Notes: generated by a model not told the origin, from the letters alone. Shown: positions 32,772-41,918, numbered from the stretch's first letter. The stretch: 64,000 nucleotides of DNA from Pseudaquabacterium pictum (GCF_005403045.1 NZ_BJCL01000011.1:1-64000); one strand, 5' to 3'. Numbers and translations are program-made.

Positions 32772-32808
32772 CGGGCGCCCACGGGTGGGCGCCCGCCGCG
32801 AAGGCGGG
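32772..32808. terminator. Two mutually exclusive hairpins between the CzcI-like and CzcC-like genes
   Basis: CGGGCGCCCA-CGGG-TGGGCGCCCG (32772-32795) is a perfect 10-bp stem. CCCGCC-GCGAA-GGCGGG (32792-32808) is a 6-bp stem using four of the same bases, so they compete. They lie directly after the CzcI-like stop on the minus strand, within the 138-base gap before the CzcC-like start. The layout suits partial termination or attenuation separating the first gene from the pump genes; a T-run is absent. Confidence 0.5.
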
Positions 32809-33162
32809 TCAGGAGCGGGAACGAGGCGGCCGGAGCAGGCCTTCGAGGTCAGGGTCGGGCACGGGGGTCTTGTGCAGGCCACCGGGGAGCACCGACGCCT
32901 GGGACGGCAAGTCGTGCGAGGCGGACACCAGCAGCGCCGCAGCGGCACTCACCTGGTCGCTGATGATGTGCTGCGCCGACTCGGGCGAATCGTCCAGGTG
33001 GTAGGACCCATCCTCGTGGTGATGGTGGCCTTCCTCCTGCCAGTGCAGCGCGGCGTGCGCCATGTCGGCCAGTGGGTTCACCGTCGACCCCATGCGCGCG
33101 AGCGCCACCGATTGCCAGAACATGGCAATCAGCATGACGAGGAGAGTGGCGGACCGGCACAT
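32809..33162 (-). CDS. CzcI-like small exported histidine-rich protein
   Basis: 117 residues. The start at 33162 gives a clean signal peptide (CRSATLLVMLIAMFWQSVALA). The mature part has AALHWQEEGHHHHEDGSYH early, a region with serines and ASHDLPSQASV, and a proline/arginine-rich end (LLRPPRSRS). Size, position as first gene of a Czc-type efflux operon, histidine cluster and tail all resemble CzcI, a periplasmic protein affecting czc expression. Sequence identity cannot be judged by eye. An upstream in-frame ATG at 33240 would put a charged leader before the signal peptide and is unlikely. Confidence 0.65.
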   Translation of the reverse strand: MCRSATLLVMLIAMFWQSVALARMGSTVNPLADMAHAALHWQEEGHHHHEDGSYHLDDSPESAQHIISDQVSAAAALLVSASHDLPSQASVLPGGLHKTPVPDPDLEGLLRPPRSRS

Positions 33163-33288
33163 GGCGCGACGAGTGTACCGAGGGGGCCTCACCCCCAAAG
33201 CGATCCAGGCTGAAGTCGATGGCAGGATCCTGTGCAGCAAGTCAGACCGGGGCCAAGCTGCGCTGCATGGCTTGTCCGGCAGCGGCGC

Positions 33289-34122
33289 TCAGCCCTGCCA
33301 GGCGCTGCGGTGGTCGGCCGCGTACTGCGCCAGCGTGCGCGGCGCGCGGCCGGTGATCTGCTGCACCGCGTCCGTCGTGCGCTCCGAGTACCCGGCCTTG
33401 AAGAAGCCCAGGATCACCAGCAGGAACTCGGTGTAGTCGGCCGGCAGGCCGGCGGCCAGCAGGGCGCTGCGCATCGCCTCGGGCGGGATGTCCTGGTAGC
33501 CGATGGGGCGGCCGGCGGCATCCGACAGGATGCGCGCCACCTGGTCATGGTCCAGCGCTTCGGGGCCGGTCAGGTCGAAGTCCTGGTTGCGAAGGGTGTC
33601 GCCGGTCAGCAGCGCGGCGGCCGCGGCGGCGATGTCGCGGGTGTCGATGAAGCTGCCCTTGGCGCTGCCCACCGGCAGCAGGATGTTGCCGGTGGCCTGG
33701 ATGCCGGGCAGCCAGAAGGTGTGGAAGTTCTGCATGAACCAGTTGGGCCGCAGGATGTTCCAGGCCAGGCCGGATTGCTCCAAGTGCAGCTCGGCCTGGC
33801 GCAGCGGCGCGCTGGGGTCGGCATTGGCGCCCATGGCGCTGAGCAGCACCACCTGCTGCACGCCGGCGCGCTTGGCGGCGTCGATCACCGGCTTGAGCAG
33901 CTGGTCCTGCCGGGCATGGCCGGGCGGGGCCATCAGGAAGGCGCGCTGCACGCCGTCGACCGCGGCCTCCAGGCCGGCGCCGGTGGCCAGGTCCAGCGCC
34001 ACCTGGCCGGGGGCCTGCGGTGTGCGGGTGGCCTGGCGCACCGTGTGGCCGGCCGCCTGCAGCAGGCGGGTGAGTTCGCCGCCGATGTGGCCGGTGGCGC
34101 CGATGACGAGGGTGGTGGGCAT
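33289..34122 (-). CDS. NmrA-like SDR family NAD(P)-binding oxidoreductase
   Basis: 277 residues, atypical SDR. The nucleotide-binding motif GATGHIGGEL opens the protein, followed by VVLLSAMGA, the WNILRPNWFMQNF segment and SFIDTRDIA, the pattern of NmrA/azoreductase-like quinone oxidoreductases. Members reduce quinones or azo compounds, or sense NADP(H) redox state. The start at 34122 was chosen over an upstream ATG because the Rossmann motif must begin within a few residues. It is divergent from an AraC regulator 108 bases away, which probably controls it. Confidence 0.88.
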   Translation of the reverse strand: MPTTLVIGATGHIGGELTRLLQAAGHTVRQATRTPQAPGQVALDLATGAGLEAAVDGVQRAFLMAPPGHARQDQLLKPVIDAAKRAGVQQVVLLSAMGANADPSAPLRQAELHLEQSGLAWNILRPNWFMQNFHTFWLPGIQATGNILLPVGSAKGSFIDTRDIAAAAAALLTGDTLRNQDFDLTGPEALDHDQVARILSDAAGRPIGYQDIPPEAMRSALLAAGLPADYTEFLLVILGFFKAGYSERTTDAVQQITGRAPRTLAQYAADHRSAWQG

Positions 34123-34154
34123 GGTCAGGGTCCTCAAGGGGTGGGTGGATGGGT

Positions 34155-34188
34155 GCATTCTTCGACGGTCAAGCTGAACCGAGAATGC
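34155..34188. promoter_or_regulatory. Inverted repeat in the SDR/AraC divergent promoter
   Basis: GCATTCT (34155-34161) and AGAATGC (34182-34188) are perfect 7-bp arms 20 bases apart. They lie in the 108-base gap between the NmrA-like gene and the AraC gene. A TTGACC hexamer on the minus strand lies between the arms, so a bound regulator would cover the SDR promoter. Candidate AraC-family site only. Confidence 0.4.
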
Positions 34189-34216
34189 CGATCCGTTCAC
34201 TTTTCATGTCCATGCG

Positions 34217-34222
34217 TACAAT
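34217..34222 (+). promoter_or_regulatory. Candidate -10 box of the AraC gene, implying a leaderless mRNA
   Basis: TACAAT ends eight bases before the ATG at 34231, with TTCACT 15 bases upstream as a poor -35. Transcription would begin within a base or two of the start codon. No Shine-Dalgarno sequence is present before this ATG, which agrees with a leaderless transcript. Confidence 0.4.
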
Positions 34223-34230
34223 CCGGCCAC

Positions 34231-35190
34231 ATGGATCTGCTCACCGATCTTCTGCAGCAGGCCGGCCTGCACCGCCGCCTGCTGGACCAGCGTCACCTGG
34301 CGCCGGGTGCGGCGCTGCGCTTCCCCTGTGACCGCAGCATCGGCCTGCATGTGGTGCGCCAGGGTCCGGTCTACCTGCATGCCGACAGCGCCGGCGGCGT
34401 GCTGGCGCTGGGCAGTGGCGACATCGCGCTGATGGCCCGCGGCTGCACCCATGTGCTGAGCCTGCAGGCCACGCCGCCCGATCCGGCCACGCTGGGGGAT
34501 GCCACGGCGCAGCCCCTGCAGTCCACGCCGGTCACCCCCGCCCTGCCCGGCGCCGCGGCCCAGGTGATCAGCGGCGCCTACCAGCTGTGGCACACGCCGC
34601 TGCACCCGTTCCTGCAGCAGCTGCCCGCCTGGTTCGTGCTGCGTGCCGACGAGCTGCCGCGCCTGGGTCCGCTGTCATTGGCGCTGGGCCTGCTGGCCGA
34701 CGAGCTGGAGCAGGACGCACCCGGCGCCCGCGCCGTGGTGCACGGCCTGATGGACGTGGTGTTCAGCTACCTGCTGCGCGAGTTGCTGCGCCGCCAGGCG
34801 CCCGGCACCGCCGGCTGGGGCCAGGCGTTGCGTGATCCGCCGGTGCACCGGGCGCTGGCGCTGATGCAGGCCGATTGCGCCCATCCCTGGACGCTGGACA
34901 GCCTGGCCGCGGCGGTGGGCCTGTCGCGCACCGGGCTGGCGCAGCGCTTCCGCCAGGCGCTGGGCGACACGCCGCTGGCCCACCTGCGCACGCTGCGCAT
35001 GCAGCAGGCCATGCGGCTGCTGGGCGACACGCCGCAGACGTTGGAGCAGGTGGCCGCCGCCGTCGGCTACCAGGACGCGTTCAGCTTCTCCAAGGTGTTC
35101 AAGCGCGAGGTGGGCCAGTCGCCGCGCGAGTTCCGCCGCCAGGATGCGGCCACCCGCCAGTCGCCCTGGCGCTTCGTCGCAGAAGCTTGA
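34231..35190 (+). CDS. AraC family transcriptional regulator with cupin domain
   Basis: 319 residues. The N-terminal cupin-type sensing half has IGLHVVRQGPVYLHAD and ALMARGCTHVL, as in the AraC_N/cupin_6 group. The C-terminal double HTH occupies about residues 205-305: WTLDSLAAAVGLSRTGLAQRF is the first helix-turn-helix and AAAVGYQDAFSFSKVFKREVG the second, with the conserved SPREFR close. It is divergent from the NmrA-like reductase, the usual arrangement for this regulator class and its target. Two nearby upstream ATGs (34206, 34213) lie within the likely promoter and are out of frame. Confidence 0.92.
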   Translation: MDLLTDLLQQAGLHRRLLDQRHLAPGAALRFPCDRSIGLHVVRQGPVYLHADSAGGVLALGSGDIALMARGCTHVLSLQATPPDPATLGDATAQPLQSTPVTPALPGAAAQVISGAYQLWHTPLHPFLQQLPAWFVLRADELPRLGPLSLALGLLADELEQDAPGARAVVHGLMDVVFSYLLRELLRRQAPGTAGWGQALRDPPVHRALALMQADCAHPWTLDSLAAAVGLSRTGLAQRFRQALGDTPLAHLRTLRMQQAMRLLGDTPQTLEQVAAAVGYQDAFSFSKVFKREVGQSPREFRRQDAATRQSPWRFVAEA

Positions 35191-35197
35191 AGCCGGA

Positions 35198-36502
35198 TCA
35201 GCCGCCGGCCACCCGCGCCCCGGGCGCGATGGTGGGCGGCGCGGCGTTCAGCGTCTCGATGGCGAAGCCGGCCGCGGCCTTGTAGCGGGCCATGAAGGCA
35301 GCGCGCTCGTCGGCGGGGATGACGTCGTCGATGTGGTCGAACACGCCGCCGCAGCGCTCGTCCACCAGGTTCAGCAGGCCGAAGGGGCCGGCGCCGCGGT
35401 TGCGCAGCACCAGGGCCGAGACATCGGCGCACAGCCGCTGGTCGTAGGCCTGCAGCGCCGCCGGGCCCACGCCGTGGGCCACCATGGCCGCGCCCAGCAC
35501 GCGGGCGTCGATGATGGCCTGGCTGGCGCCGTTGCTGCCGGTGGGATACATCACATGCGCGGCGTCGCCCACCAGCGCCACCCGGCCATCCACCCAGGTG
35601 GGCACCGGGTCGCGGTCGATCATCGGGTACTCGAACACCTCGGCCGCGCCCCGCAGCATGGCCGGCACGTCCAGCCAGCCGTAGTTCCAGCCGTCGAAGT
35701 GGTGGGCGAAGTCGCTCAGCTGCACACGCCGGTTCCAGTCGCCCTGGGTCCAGCCGTCGCGGTTGTCCACCGTGATCTCGGCGATCCAGTTGATGGTGGC
35801 CAGGCCGGTGGCCGCATCCACCGGCGAGATCGGGTACAGCACCACCCGGTGCCGCGCCGAGCCCAGACCGACGAAAGAGGCGCCGGTGCGCACCGGCACG
35901 CCGGGCGTGGTGCCGCGCCACAGGATGGCGCCGCCCCACTGGATGGGCGGCTGCTGCGGGTGCATCTGCGCCCGCACCGCCGAATGCAGGCCGTCGGCGG
36001 CCAGCAGCAGGCGGCCGCTGGCCTCGTGCCGGTGGCCGTCGCGGTCTTCCAGCAGCGCGGTCACGCCGTCGGCGGTCTGGCGGTAGCCGGTCACCCGCTG
36101 GCCCAGCTGCAGCGCCTGCGGGCCCAGGCGTTCACGCACCGCATCGGCCAGCAGCATCTGCAGCTGGCCGCGGTGCACCGCGTACTGCGGCCAGCGGTAG
36201 CCGGCGGCCAGGCCACGCGGCTCGCTGTAGACCTCCTGCCCGTTGCGGCCGACCAAGGCCCATTCCCGCGCCGGCAGGCCGATGCGGTCGAGCAGGTCGG
36301 CGCCGATGTCCAGGTCGAACAGCTCGCGCACCGCATTGGGCTGCAGGTTGATGCCCACGCCCAGCGGCCGGAGCTGCGGCACGGATTCGTAGACCACACA
36401 CGGCACGCCCACCTGGTGCAGGGTGAGGGCCAGGGCCATGCCGCCGATGCCGCCGCCGGCGATCAGCACCGGGGCGGTCTTGTCGTGAATGCTGACGTCC
36501 AT
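35198..36502 (-). CDS. FAD-dependent aromatic monooxygenase
   Basis: 434 residues, class A flavoprotein hydroxylase. The FAD ADP-binding motif GGGIGGMALALTLH is at residues 16-29. The second FAD motif is GDAAHVMYPTGSNGASQAI, and the DG motif is LAADGLHSAVR. The family hydroxylates aromatic acids or phenazine-like substrates with NAD(P)H and O2. The flavin-dependent oxidoreductase subgroup with PIxWGGxxLWR is close to PhzS-like enzymes (recognised by eye, not by search). Its stop is seven bases from the convergent AraC stop. 15 bases separate it from the M14 peptidase stop (36518), whose gene reads the same way from upstream, so the two may share a transcript. Confidence 0.9.
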   Translation of the reverse strand: MDVSIHDKTAPVLIAGGGIGGMALALTLHQVGVPCVVYESVPQLRPLGVGINLQPNAVRELFDLDIGADLLDRIGLPAREWALVGRNGQEVYSEPRGLAAGYRWPQYAVHRGQLQMLLADAVRERLGPQALQLGQRVTGYRQTADGVTALLEDRDGHRHEASGRLLLAADGLHSAVRAQMHPQQPPIQWGGAILWRGTTPGVPVRTGASFVGLGSARHRVVLYPISPVDAATGLATINWIAEITVDNRDGWTQGDWNRRVQLSDFAHHFDGWNYGWLDVPAMLRGAAEVFEYPMIDRDPVPTWVDGRVALVGDAAHVMYPTGSNGASQAIIDARVLGAAMVAHGVGPAALQAYDQRLCADVSALVLRNRGAGPFGLLNLVDERCGGVFDHIDDVIPADERAAFMARYKAAAGFAIETLNAAPPTIAPGARVAGG

Positions 36503-36517
36503 GCGGCGGATTCTCGG

Positions 36518-38260
36518 TCAGGGCACCGCCACGGTGAGATGCTGGAAGCCCACCCGTGCGCTGCCCACGGTGACATCCAGCGTGCCGCTGCCGGCCACCA
36601 CCAGGGTGACGAAGCGCTCATGGCCGTTGCCGCGGGTCCAGGGCGAGAACACGCTGGGCCCGCCGTACAGGCCGCCGCCCCAGCCCTCCAGGTGGCCGAT
36701 CTCCACCACCGCGGCGCCGGGGGCCAGCACCGTCACACCATGGGCTTGCGTGGTCAGGCGGATCGGCTCCACATGCGGCAGGCCCTGCGACGACGGCACG
36801 CCGCAACTGCCCAGGTAGCCGTGGTTGGCGATGCGGATCTCGATGCGGGTGCTGTCGCCCTGGCGTTCCTGCGCCACCACGCTGGCGCTGACGCGCGGCA
36901 ACAGCGCCGCCACCCGCAGGAAGGCGGCGCTCTGGCCCTGGCAGGTGGCATCCAGCCGGTCGTACGGCGGGTTCCAGATGCCCACGCGGGGGTCGAAGCC
37001 GGCCACCTCCACCGCGCCCAGCTGCGGATGCTGCGCCGGCTTCCAGGTGCCGAACATGCGGCCGCCGTTGTGCTGGCGGTCGAACGCGGCCAGCTTGCGC
37101 ATGTCGTCGCGGCTGAACTTGCTGTAGTGGTCGACAAACGGCTTCTTGCGGGCGATGCCCAGCTGCTGGAACAGATCCCACAGCTCCACCACATAGGCCA
37201 GCGCGCCGCGCTGGTGGTAGGCGTAGTCGCTCAGGTCGCCGTGCAGGGGCTTGTCGGGCTCGTAGAGGAATTCATGGAAGCCGCTGACGGTGGCATAGCC
37301 GGTGAACTGGGTCATCCAGGCTTCCACCTGCTCGTACAGCCCCAGGTCACCGGGGTTCATCTTGCTGTCGGGCTTGTCGCCCAGCGGGCGGATCAGCACG
37401 CCGCCGAAGGTGTGCAGGTTCAGCCACAGCATGATGTTGGGATGGCGGGTGGCGAAGTCCATCACCGCGCGGGTCTCGGGCGCGCTGCCGGGGTAGTGGC
37501 CGGCGCCGGCCTGCTGCGGCTCGGGCGCCCAGTGGTACGGGAAGTTGCGGTTGAAGTCGTAGAGGTTGTCCGACAGGTAGTGCGCGTCGGGGATGGTGCG
37601 GCCGTCGAAGTTGGCGATGCGGCCCTCGGGATACAGGCGGTAGAACGGGCCGCTGTCCTCGGGCTGGCGGGCCACCAGCACCGCGGGGCGCAGCGGCTGG
37701 CCGTCGTCGCCGCGAAGCTCCACCAGCTCGCCGTCGGGGTCTTCACGGCGCATGGTCAGGGCCATGCCGTCGCCGTCGATGTCCTCGGTCACCCAGTGGG
37801 CATGGTGGCGGGCCACGCGGTCGTCCACCGGGCTCGACCGCACGTAGCGGCCACGCTGCAGCACCTCTTCCGCGCCGTCGGGCGAGATGCGCGGCACCAC
37901 GTAGAACAGCGTCCCGCGGATGGCCTGGGCCATGTGCGGCGGCAGCGGCTGGCCGCCGGCCGCATCGGCGCCGCCGTGGATGGCCAGCACGTCCTCGGCG
38001 ATGGCCAGGGCCACGCTGGTGCCGCACAGCTCGCTGGCGTGCATGTTGCCGTCGATCCACACCGCCGGGCCGCCGCGCTCGGGGTGGCGGCCGATGGTCA
38101 GCAGCGGGATGTCGCGGCCGCCGGCGCTCTGCCCCAGGCTGCTGACATGGACCAGGCCCGGGTGCTGCTGCGCCCAGGTGGCCAGCTGGGCGGTGAGCTG
38201 GGCGTGGCTGATGTAGGTGGTGCGGAACATGGCGGGCCGGTGCGTGGACGGGGCCTGCAT
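36518..38260 (-). CDS. M14 family zinc carboxypeptidase
   Basis: 580 residues. Zinc ligands are HASE (His and Glu) after WIDGNM and the histidine in LNLHTFGG. A substrate-binding RNFPYHW (asparagine-arginine) motif and the catalytic glutamate in YVVELWD complete the M14 active site. A C-terminal region of about 130 residues ([10 protein letters not shown] onwards) is beta-rich and probably a separate sandwich domain. No signal peptide is seen, so a cytoplasmic role in peptide trimming or detoxification is likely. MFRTTYISH at 38230 is an alternative start that loses ten residues of no conserved sequence. Confidence 0.88.
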   Translation of the reverse strand: MQAPSTHRPAMFRTTYISHAQLTAQLATWAQQHPGLVHVSSLGQSAGGRDIPLLTIGRHPERGGPAVWIDGNMHASELCGTSVALAIAEDVLAIHGGADAAGGQPLPPHMAQAIRGTLFYVVPRISPDGAEEVLQRGRYVRSSPVDDRVARHHAHWVTEDIDGDGMALTMRREDPDGELVELRGDDGQPLRPAVLVARQPEDSGPFYRLYPEGRIANFDGRTIPDAHYLSDNLYDFNRNFPYHWAPEPQQAGAGHYPGSAPETRAVMDFATRHPNIMLWLNLHTFGGVLIRPLGDKPDSKMNPGDLGLYEQVEAWMTQFTGYATVSGFHEFLYEPDKPLHGDLSDYAYHQRGALAYVVELWDLFQQLGIARKKPFVDHYSKFSRDDMRKLAAFDRQHNGGRMFGTWKPAQHPQLGAVEVAGFDPRVGIWNPPYDRLDATCQGQSAAFLRVAALLPRVSASVVAQERQGDSTRIEIRIANHGYLGSCGVPSSQGLPHVEPIRLTTQAHGVTVLAPGAAVVEIGHLEGWGGGLYGGPSVFSPWTRGNGHERFVTLVVAGSGTLDVTVGSARVGFQHLTVAVP

Positions 38261-38366
38261 CTTGCCGCATGGCCGCCGGCGCCGGCTCGGTGATCGGGCG
38301 GATGGCGCAGCCGCGCTGGCCGCCTAAGATGCGGCGACCCACGCCACCGGCGGGGGAGGGACACCC

Positions 38367-39422
38367 ATGACACGCTCTGTCTTGCCCAGCGAGGCGCAGG
38401 CACTGGCGACGGCCGAGATGCTGCTGCGCTTTGCCGCCGAGAACGTGAACGAGCTGCCGCGTGAGACCGTGGCCACCATCAACACCGCGCTGGACGCCCA
38501 GGCCGGCAATGCCTGGAACGAGCAGGTCGCCACCGACTTCTGGTGCGCCTTCAACAAGCTGTGCGCGCTGGTGAAGCCGGCCACGGTGGACACGCTGTCG
38601 ACCAATCTGCTGGGCGTGCCGGCGCCGCGCTGGCGGGCCTGGGCCGGCGGCAACGCCAGGCCGGTGTCGGTGTCGCGGCGCACGGCCACGCGCTACCTGG
38701 CGCTGCTGATCGTGCTGCTGGGCATCAGCGTGGTGCTGGGCTTCCTGGTGTCGACCACGCTGAGCCTGGGCAAGGATGTGGAGCAGCTGGCCACCCAGGG
38801 CGACGAGCTCAACGTCAAGCTGACGGCCGCCGCCGACGCGCTGGAGGCCGGCGTCGCCGACAGGCCATTCGCCACGGCGTCTGCCGACCAGCGCAAGGAC
38901 ATCGCCGCGATGCAGGCCCTGCTGCACCAGCAGAACCATGTGCTCGACCAGATGCTGCAGAAGAGCGTGATGATGACCCGGCTGATCAGCCTGGGCTGGA
39001 ACGGCGCCACCATCCTGCCCGGCGACCTGAAGGACGCGCAGAACCTGGCCGAGGTGCGCCAGGCCGTGCGCGACTACCAGATCAGCCGGCGCGACGTGGC
39101 ATCCGAACGCCTGAACGCCCAGATCAGCGTGGGCGTGATCACCGCCACCGTGCTGCCCATCGTGCTGGGCATCATGGGCGCCTGCGCCTACGTGGTGCGG
39201 CTGATCTCCGACCAGATCAAGGACACCACCTTCTCGGCCACCTCGCCCATCCGCCACCTGGTGCGGGTGGCGCTGGGCGGGCTGTCGGGCGTGGTGATCG
39301 GCTTCAGCGGCGTGGTCACCGAGATGGGGCTGTCGTCGTCGGCGCTGGCCTTCATCGCCGGCTATGCGGTGGAGCCGGTGTTCTCCACCATCGACAGCAT
39401 TGCCGAGAAGTTCCGCCGCTGA
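38367..39422 (+). CDS. Membrane protein of unknown function with long coiled-coil loop
   Basis: 351 residues, family not recognised. A soluble N-terminus of about 105 residues precedes TM1 (about 110-133, LALLIVLLGISVVLGFLV). A charged, helical loop of roughly 120 residues (DVEQLATQGDELNVKLTAAAD...) follows, then TM2 (about 255-280). Two short hydrophobic segments lie near the end (LGGLSGVVIGFSGVV and ALAFIAGYAVEPVF). The last segment resembles the terminal helices of small-molecule-free signalling or scaffold membrane proteins, but no catalytic motif is visible. Followed after 29 bases by a secreted protein gene on the same strand, with which it probably forms a pair. Confidence 0.75.
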   Translation: MTRSVLPSEAQALATAEMLLRFAAENVNELPRETVATINTALDAQAGNAWNEQVATDFWCAFNKLCALVKPATVDTLSTNLLGVPAPRWRAWAGGNARPVSVSRRTATRYLALLIVLLGISVVLGFLVSTTLSLGKDVEQLATQGDELNVKLTAAADALEAGVADRPFATASADQRKDIAAMQALLHQQNHVLDQMLQKSVMMTRLISLGWNGATILPGDLKDAQNLAEVRQAVRDYQISRRDVASERLNAQISVGVITATVLPIVLGIMGACAYVVRLISDQIKDTTFSATSPIRHLVRVALGGLSGVVIGFSGVVTEMGLSSSALAFIAGYAVEPVFSTIDSIAEKFRR

Positions 39423-39451
39423 GGCGCCGCACCACCCCACGGAGAACCGCC

Positions 39452-40282
39452 ATGACGACACGCACGCTGGCCTGGGGCCTGGCCCTGCTCTTCTGGCTGC
39501 CGCACGGCGCCACGCAGGCCCAGAACCAGGCCCAGGCCGCGCCCGGCTGCGATGCGGTGGCGCCGATCGGCTCGCGCCTGATCAACCGGACCACCCAGGC
39601 CGCCATGGACGCGGCCGACCAGCTGATCACCGACGCGGGTGCCGGCGCCGACCTGCGGGCGCTGCGCACCACGCTGCTGCGCGACCGCTTCCCCAGCGCC
39701 GATGTCGACCTGACGCTGCGCAGCCTGCTGCAGGCCTACTGCCGCGTGGTGCAGGCCGCGGCCGGGCTGAGCGATGCCGACAAGGCCGCCCGCATCCAGG
39801 CCGCCAACACCGACATGCTGGCGCCGGCGCAGGGGCCGACAGTGGTGGCCCGCACCAGCAGCCGCATCCGCCGGTCGGGCGGGCCGCTAGACGGGCCGCC
39901 CCTGTTGCTGGCCTCGCGCAGCGACGACGCCTGGCTACCGGCCTGGCTGGCCCAGGTCCAGGCACCGGCCGCGGCCGATCCGGCCGATGCCTTCCTGCGG
40001 GATGCGCCGCCGTTCGTGAACGACTCCAACAAGTACTTCGTCATCGTCGGCTCGGCCGGCTCCGAACAGGCCGCCGTCGCCCTGATGAACCGGCTGCACC
40101 GCAAGGCGCCGCAGTACGACTTCGTCGTGTTCATGCCCTACGGCGCCAACCCGACCTACGGTGTGATGATGGCCACCTGGGTGTCGAAGGAGGTGGCGCA
40201 GCAGGCGCTGCGCGCGGCGCGCCAGTCGGTGGTGCCCGACGCCTACCTGTGGGCCTGCCGCTCCGGCGGCGACAGCTGCTGA
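39452..40282 (+). CDS. Exported protein with SPOR-like C-terminal domain
   Basis: 276 residues. The signal peptide ends near HGATQAQ. An alpha-helical middle (about 45-125) with two cysteines follows, then a disordered R/S/G/P stretch. The C-terminal 80 residues (KYFVIVGSAGSEQAAVALMNRL ... YGVMMATWVSKEVAQQALRAAR ... VPDAYLW) have the spacing of a SPOR fold (beta-alpha-beta-beta-alpha-beta), a domain that binds denuded peptidoglycan glycan at division sites. This is by pattern only. GGAG lies ten bases before the ATG. The upstream membrane protein gene ends 29 bases away and the nucleotidase lipoprotein begins seven bases after, so the three are likely co-transcribed. Confidence 0.72.
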   Translation: MTTRTLAWGLALLFWLPHGATQAQNQAQAAPGCDAVAPIGSRLINRTTQAAMDAADQLITDAGAGADLRALRTTLLRDRFPSADVDLTLRSLLQAYCRVVQAAAGLSDADKAARIQAANTDMLAPAQGPTVVARTSSRIRRSGGPLDGPPLLLASRSDDAWLPAWLAQVQAPAAADPADAFLRDAPPFVNDSNKYFVIVGSAGSEQAAVALMNRLHRKAPQYDFVVFMPYGANPTYGVMMATWVSKEVAQQALRAARQSVVPDAYLWACRSGGDSC

Positions 40283-40289
40283 GCCCCGC

Positions 40290-41909
40290 ATGCGCCGCCT
40301 GCACACCGCCCTGGCCGTCCTGCCGCTGCTGCTGGTCGCCTGCGCCACGCCGCCCGCCGATCCGCCCGCCAAGACGCCGCAGCGCCCGCCGCTGCAGCTG
40401 ACCATCCTGCACACCAACGACCACCACGGCCGTTTCTGGCCCAATGCCGATGGCGAATACGGCCTGGCCGCGCGCAAGACGCTGATCGACCGGATGCGCG
40501 CCGAGGTGGCCGCCGCCGGTGGCCACAGCCTGCTGCTGGACGGCGGCGATGTGAACACCGGCGTGCCCGAGAGCGACCTGCTCGATGCCGAGCCCGACTT
40601 CAAGGGCATGGTGCTGCTGGGCTACGACGCGATGGCCGTGGGCAACCATGAGTTCGACAAGCCGCCCGCCGTGCTGGCCCGGCAGCGGCAGTGGGCCGGC
40701 TTTCCGCTGCTGTCGGCCAACATCTACCAGGGCGAGCAGCGGGTGTTCGAGCCCTTCCGCATCTTCGAGCGCGGCGGCTACCGGATCGCCGTGCTGGGCC
40801 TGACCACCGACGACACGCCCAGGCTGGTGCTGCCCGACCATGTGCAGGGCATGCGCTTCCGCAAGCCGGCCGAGGAGGCCGCCCAGCTGGTGCCGCAGCT
40901 GCGCGCCCAGGCCGAAATGGTGATCGCCGCCACCCACATGGGCCACTATGCCGATGGCCGCCACGGCATCAACGCGCCGGGCGATGTGGAGATGGCGCGC
41001 CAGGTGCCGGGGCTGGACCTGATCGTCGGCGGCCACAGCCAGAACCCGGTGTGCATGCTGGCCGAGAACATCCGCAACACCGCCTACCGGCCCGGCGAGC
41101 CCTGCGCGCCGGACCGCCAGAACGGCGCCTGGATCGTGCAGGCGCATGAGTGGGGCAAATACGTCGGCCGGGCCGACTTCGTCATCGACGGCGGGCGGGT
41201 CAACCTCGTCAAGTACCAGCTGATCCCGGTGAACCTGAAGCAGGCCGGCGCCGATGGCAGGAAGGTGGTGGTGGGCGACCCCATCCCCGAAGACGCGGCC
41301 GTGCGCGGCGCCTTGCTGCCCTTCCACGCCGCGGGGCAGGAGCGCCTGCTGGTGCCGGTGGGCGAAGCCGACGGCGTGTTCGACGGCAACCGCGACCGGG
41401 TGCGCAGCCAGCCCACCACGCTGGGCACGCTGATCGCCCGGGCGATGCGCGCGCGCACCGGCGCGGACCTGGCGGTGATCAACGGTGGCGGTGTGCGCGA
41501 TTCATTGCCCGCCGGCCGCATCACCTACCGTGATGTGCTCAAGGTGCAGCCCTTTTCCAACACCGTGGGCGTGCTCACGCTGAACGGCGCCGAGCTGCTG
41601 GACTGGCTGGCCGCCGCCGCGAAGATGAGCCCCGGCTCCGGCGGCTACCCGCAGACCGCCGGCCTGCAGTGGCAGGTGGCCAACGGCCAGCTGCTGGAAG
41701 CCCGTGTGGGCGGCCAGCCCATCGACCGCAGCCGCACCTACACCCTGGCGATCAACAACTTCACCGCCATCGGCGGTGACGGCTACCCGAAGATGAACAC
41801 CCACCCCGGCTATGTGAACACCGGGCTCAACGATGCCGAGGTGCTGCGCGCCTACATCGCTGCGCGCAGCCCGCTGAAGCTGGCCGAGTTCGCGCCGGAC
41901 AACCGTTAG
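40290..41909 (+). CDS. UshA-type 5'-nucleotidase lipoprotein (second copy)
   Basis: 539 residues. Lipobox LLVAC near residue 17 predicts a lipoprotein. Dimetal-site motifs are HTNDHHGRF, LDGGDVNTG, GNHEFDKP, THMGHY and VGGHSQ; the C-terminal domain has VINGGGVRDSLPAG and AIGGDGYPK. It resembles UshA more closely than the copy at 14849-16663, which has a different first motif (NDFHGH), so the two probably differ in substrate (UDP-sugars, NAD or cyclic nucleotides are all family options). It begins seven bases after the SPOR-like gene and is convergent with the Bug receptor gene. Confidence 0.92.
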   Translation: MRRLHTALAVLPLLLVACATPPADPPAKTPQRPPLQLTILHTNDHHGRFWPNADGEYGLAARKTLIDRMRAEVAAAGGHSLLLDGGDVNTGVPESDLLDAEPDFKGMVLLGYDAMAVGNHEFDKPPAVLARQRQWAGFPLLSANIYQGEQRVFEPFRIFERGGYRIAVLGLTTDDTPRLVLPDHVQGMRFRKPAEEAAQLVPQLRAQAEMVIAATHMGHYADGRHGINAPGDVEMARQVPGLDLIVGGHSQNPVCMLAENIRNTAYRPGEPCAPDRQNGAWIVQAHEWGKYVGRADFVIDGGRVNLVKYQLIPVNLKQAGADGRKVVVGDPIPEDAAVRGALLPFHAAGQERLLVPVGEADGVFDGNRDRVRSQPTTLGTLIARAMRARTGADLAVINGGGVRDSLPAGRITYRDVLKVQPFSNTVGVLTLNGAELLDWLAAAAKMSPGSGGYPQTAGLQWQVANGQLLEARVGGQPIDRSRTYTLAINNFTAIGGDGYPKMNTHPGYVNTGLNDAEVLRAYIAARSPLKLAEFAPDNR

Positions 41910-41918
41910 GCGGGCGGC

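Noticed and set aside
33182-33196. GGGGG-CCTCA-CCCCC hairpin upstream of the CzcI-like gene
   Set aside because: A 5-bp stem is common by chance at this G+C content and has no second feature to support a regulatory role.
35144-38293. Long plus-strand open frame opposite the FAD monooxygenase and M14 peptidase
   Set aside because: Antisense artefact of G+C-rich coding sequence; spans two unrelated well-supported minus-strand genes.
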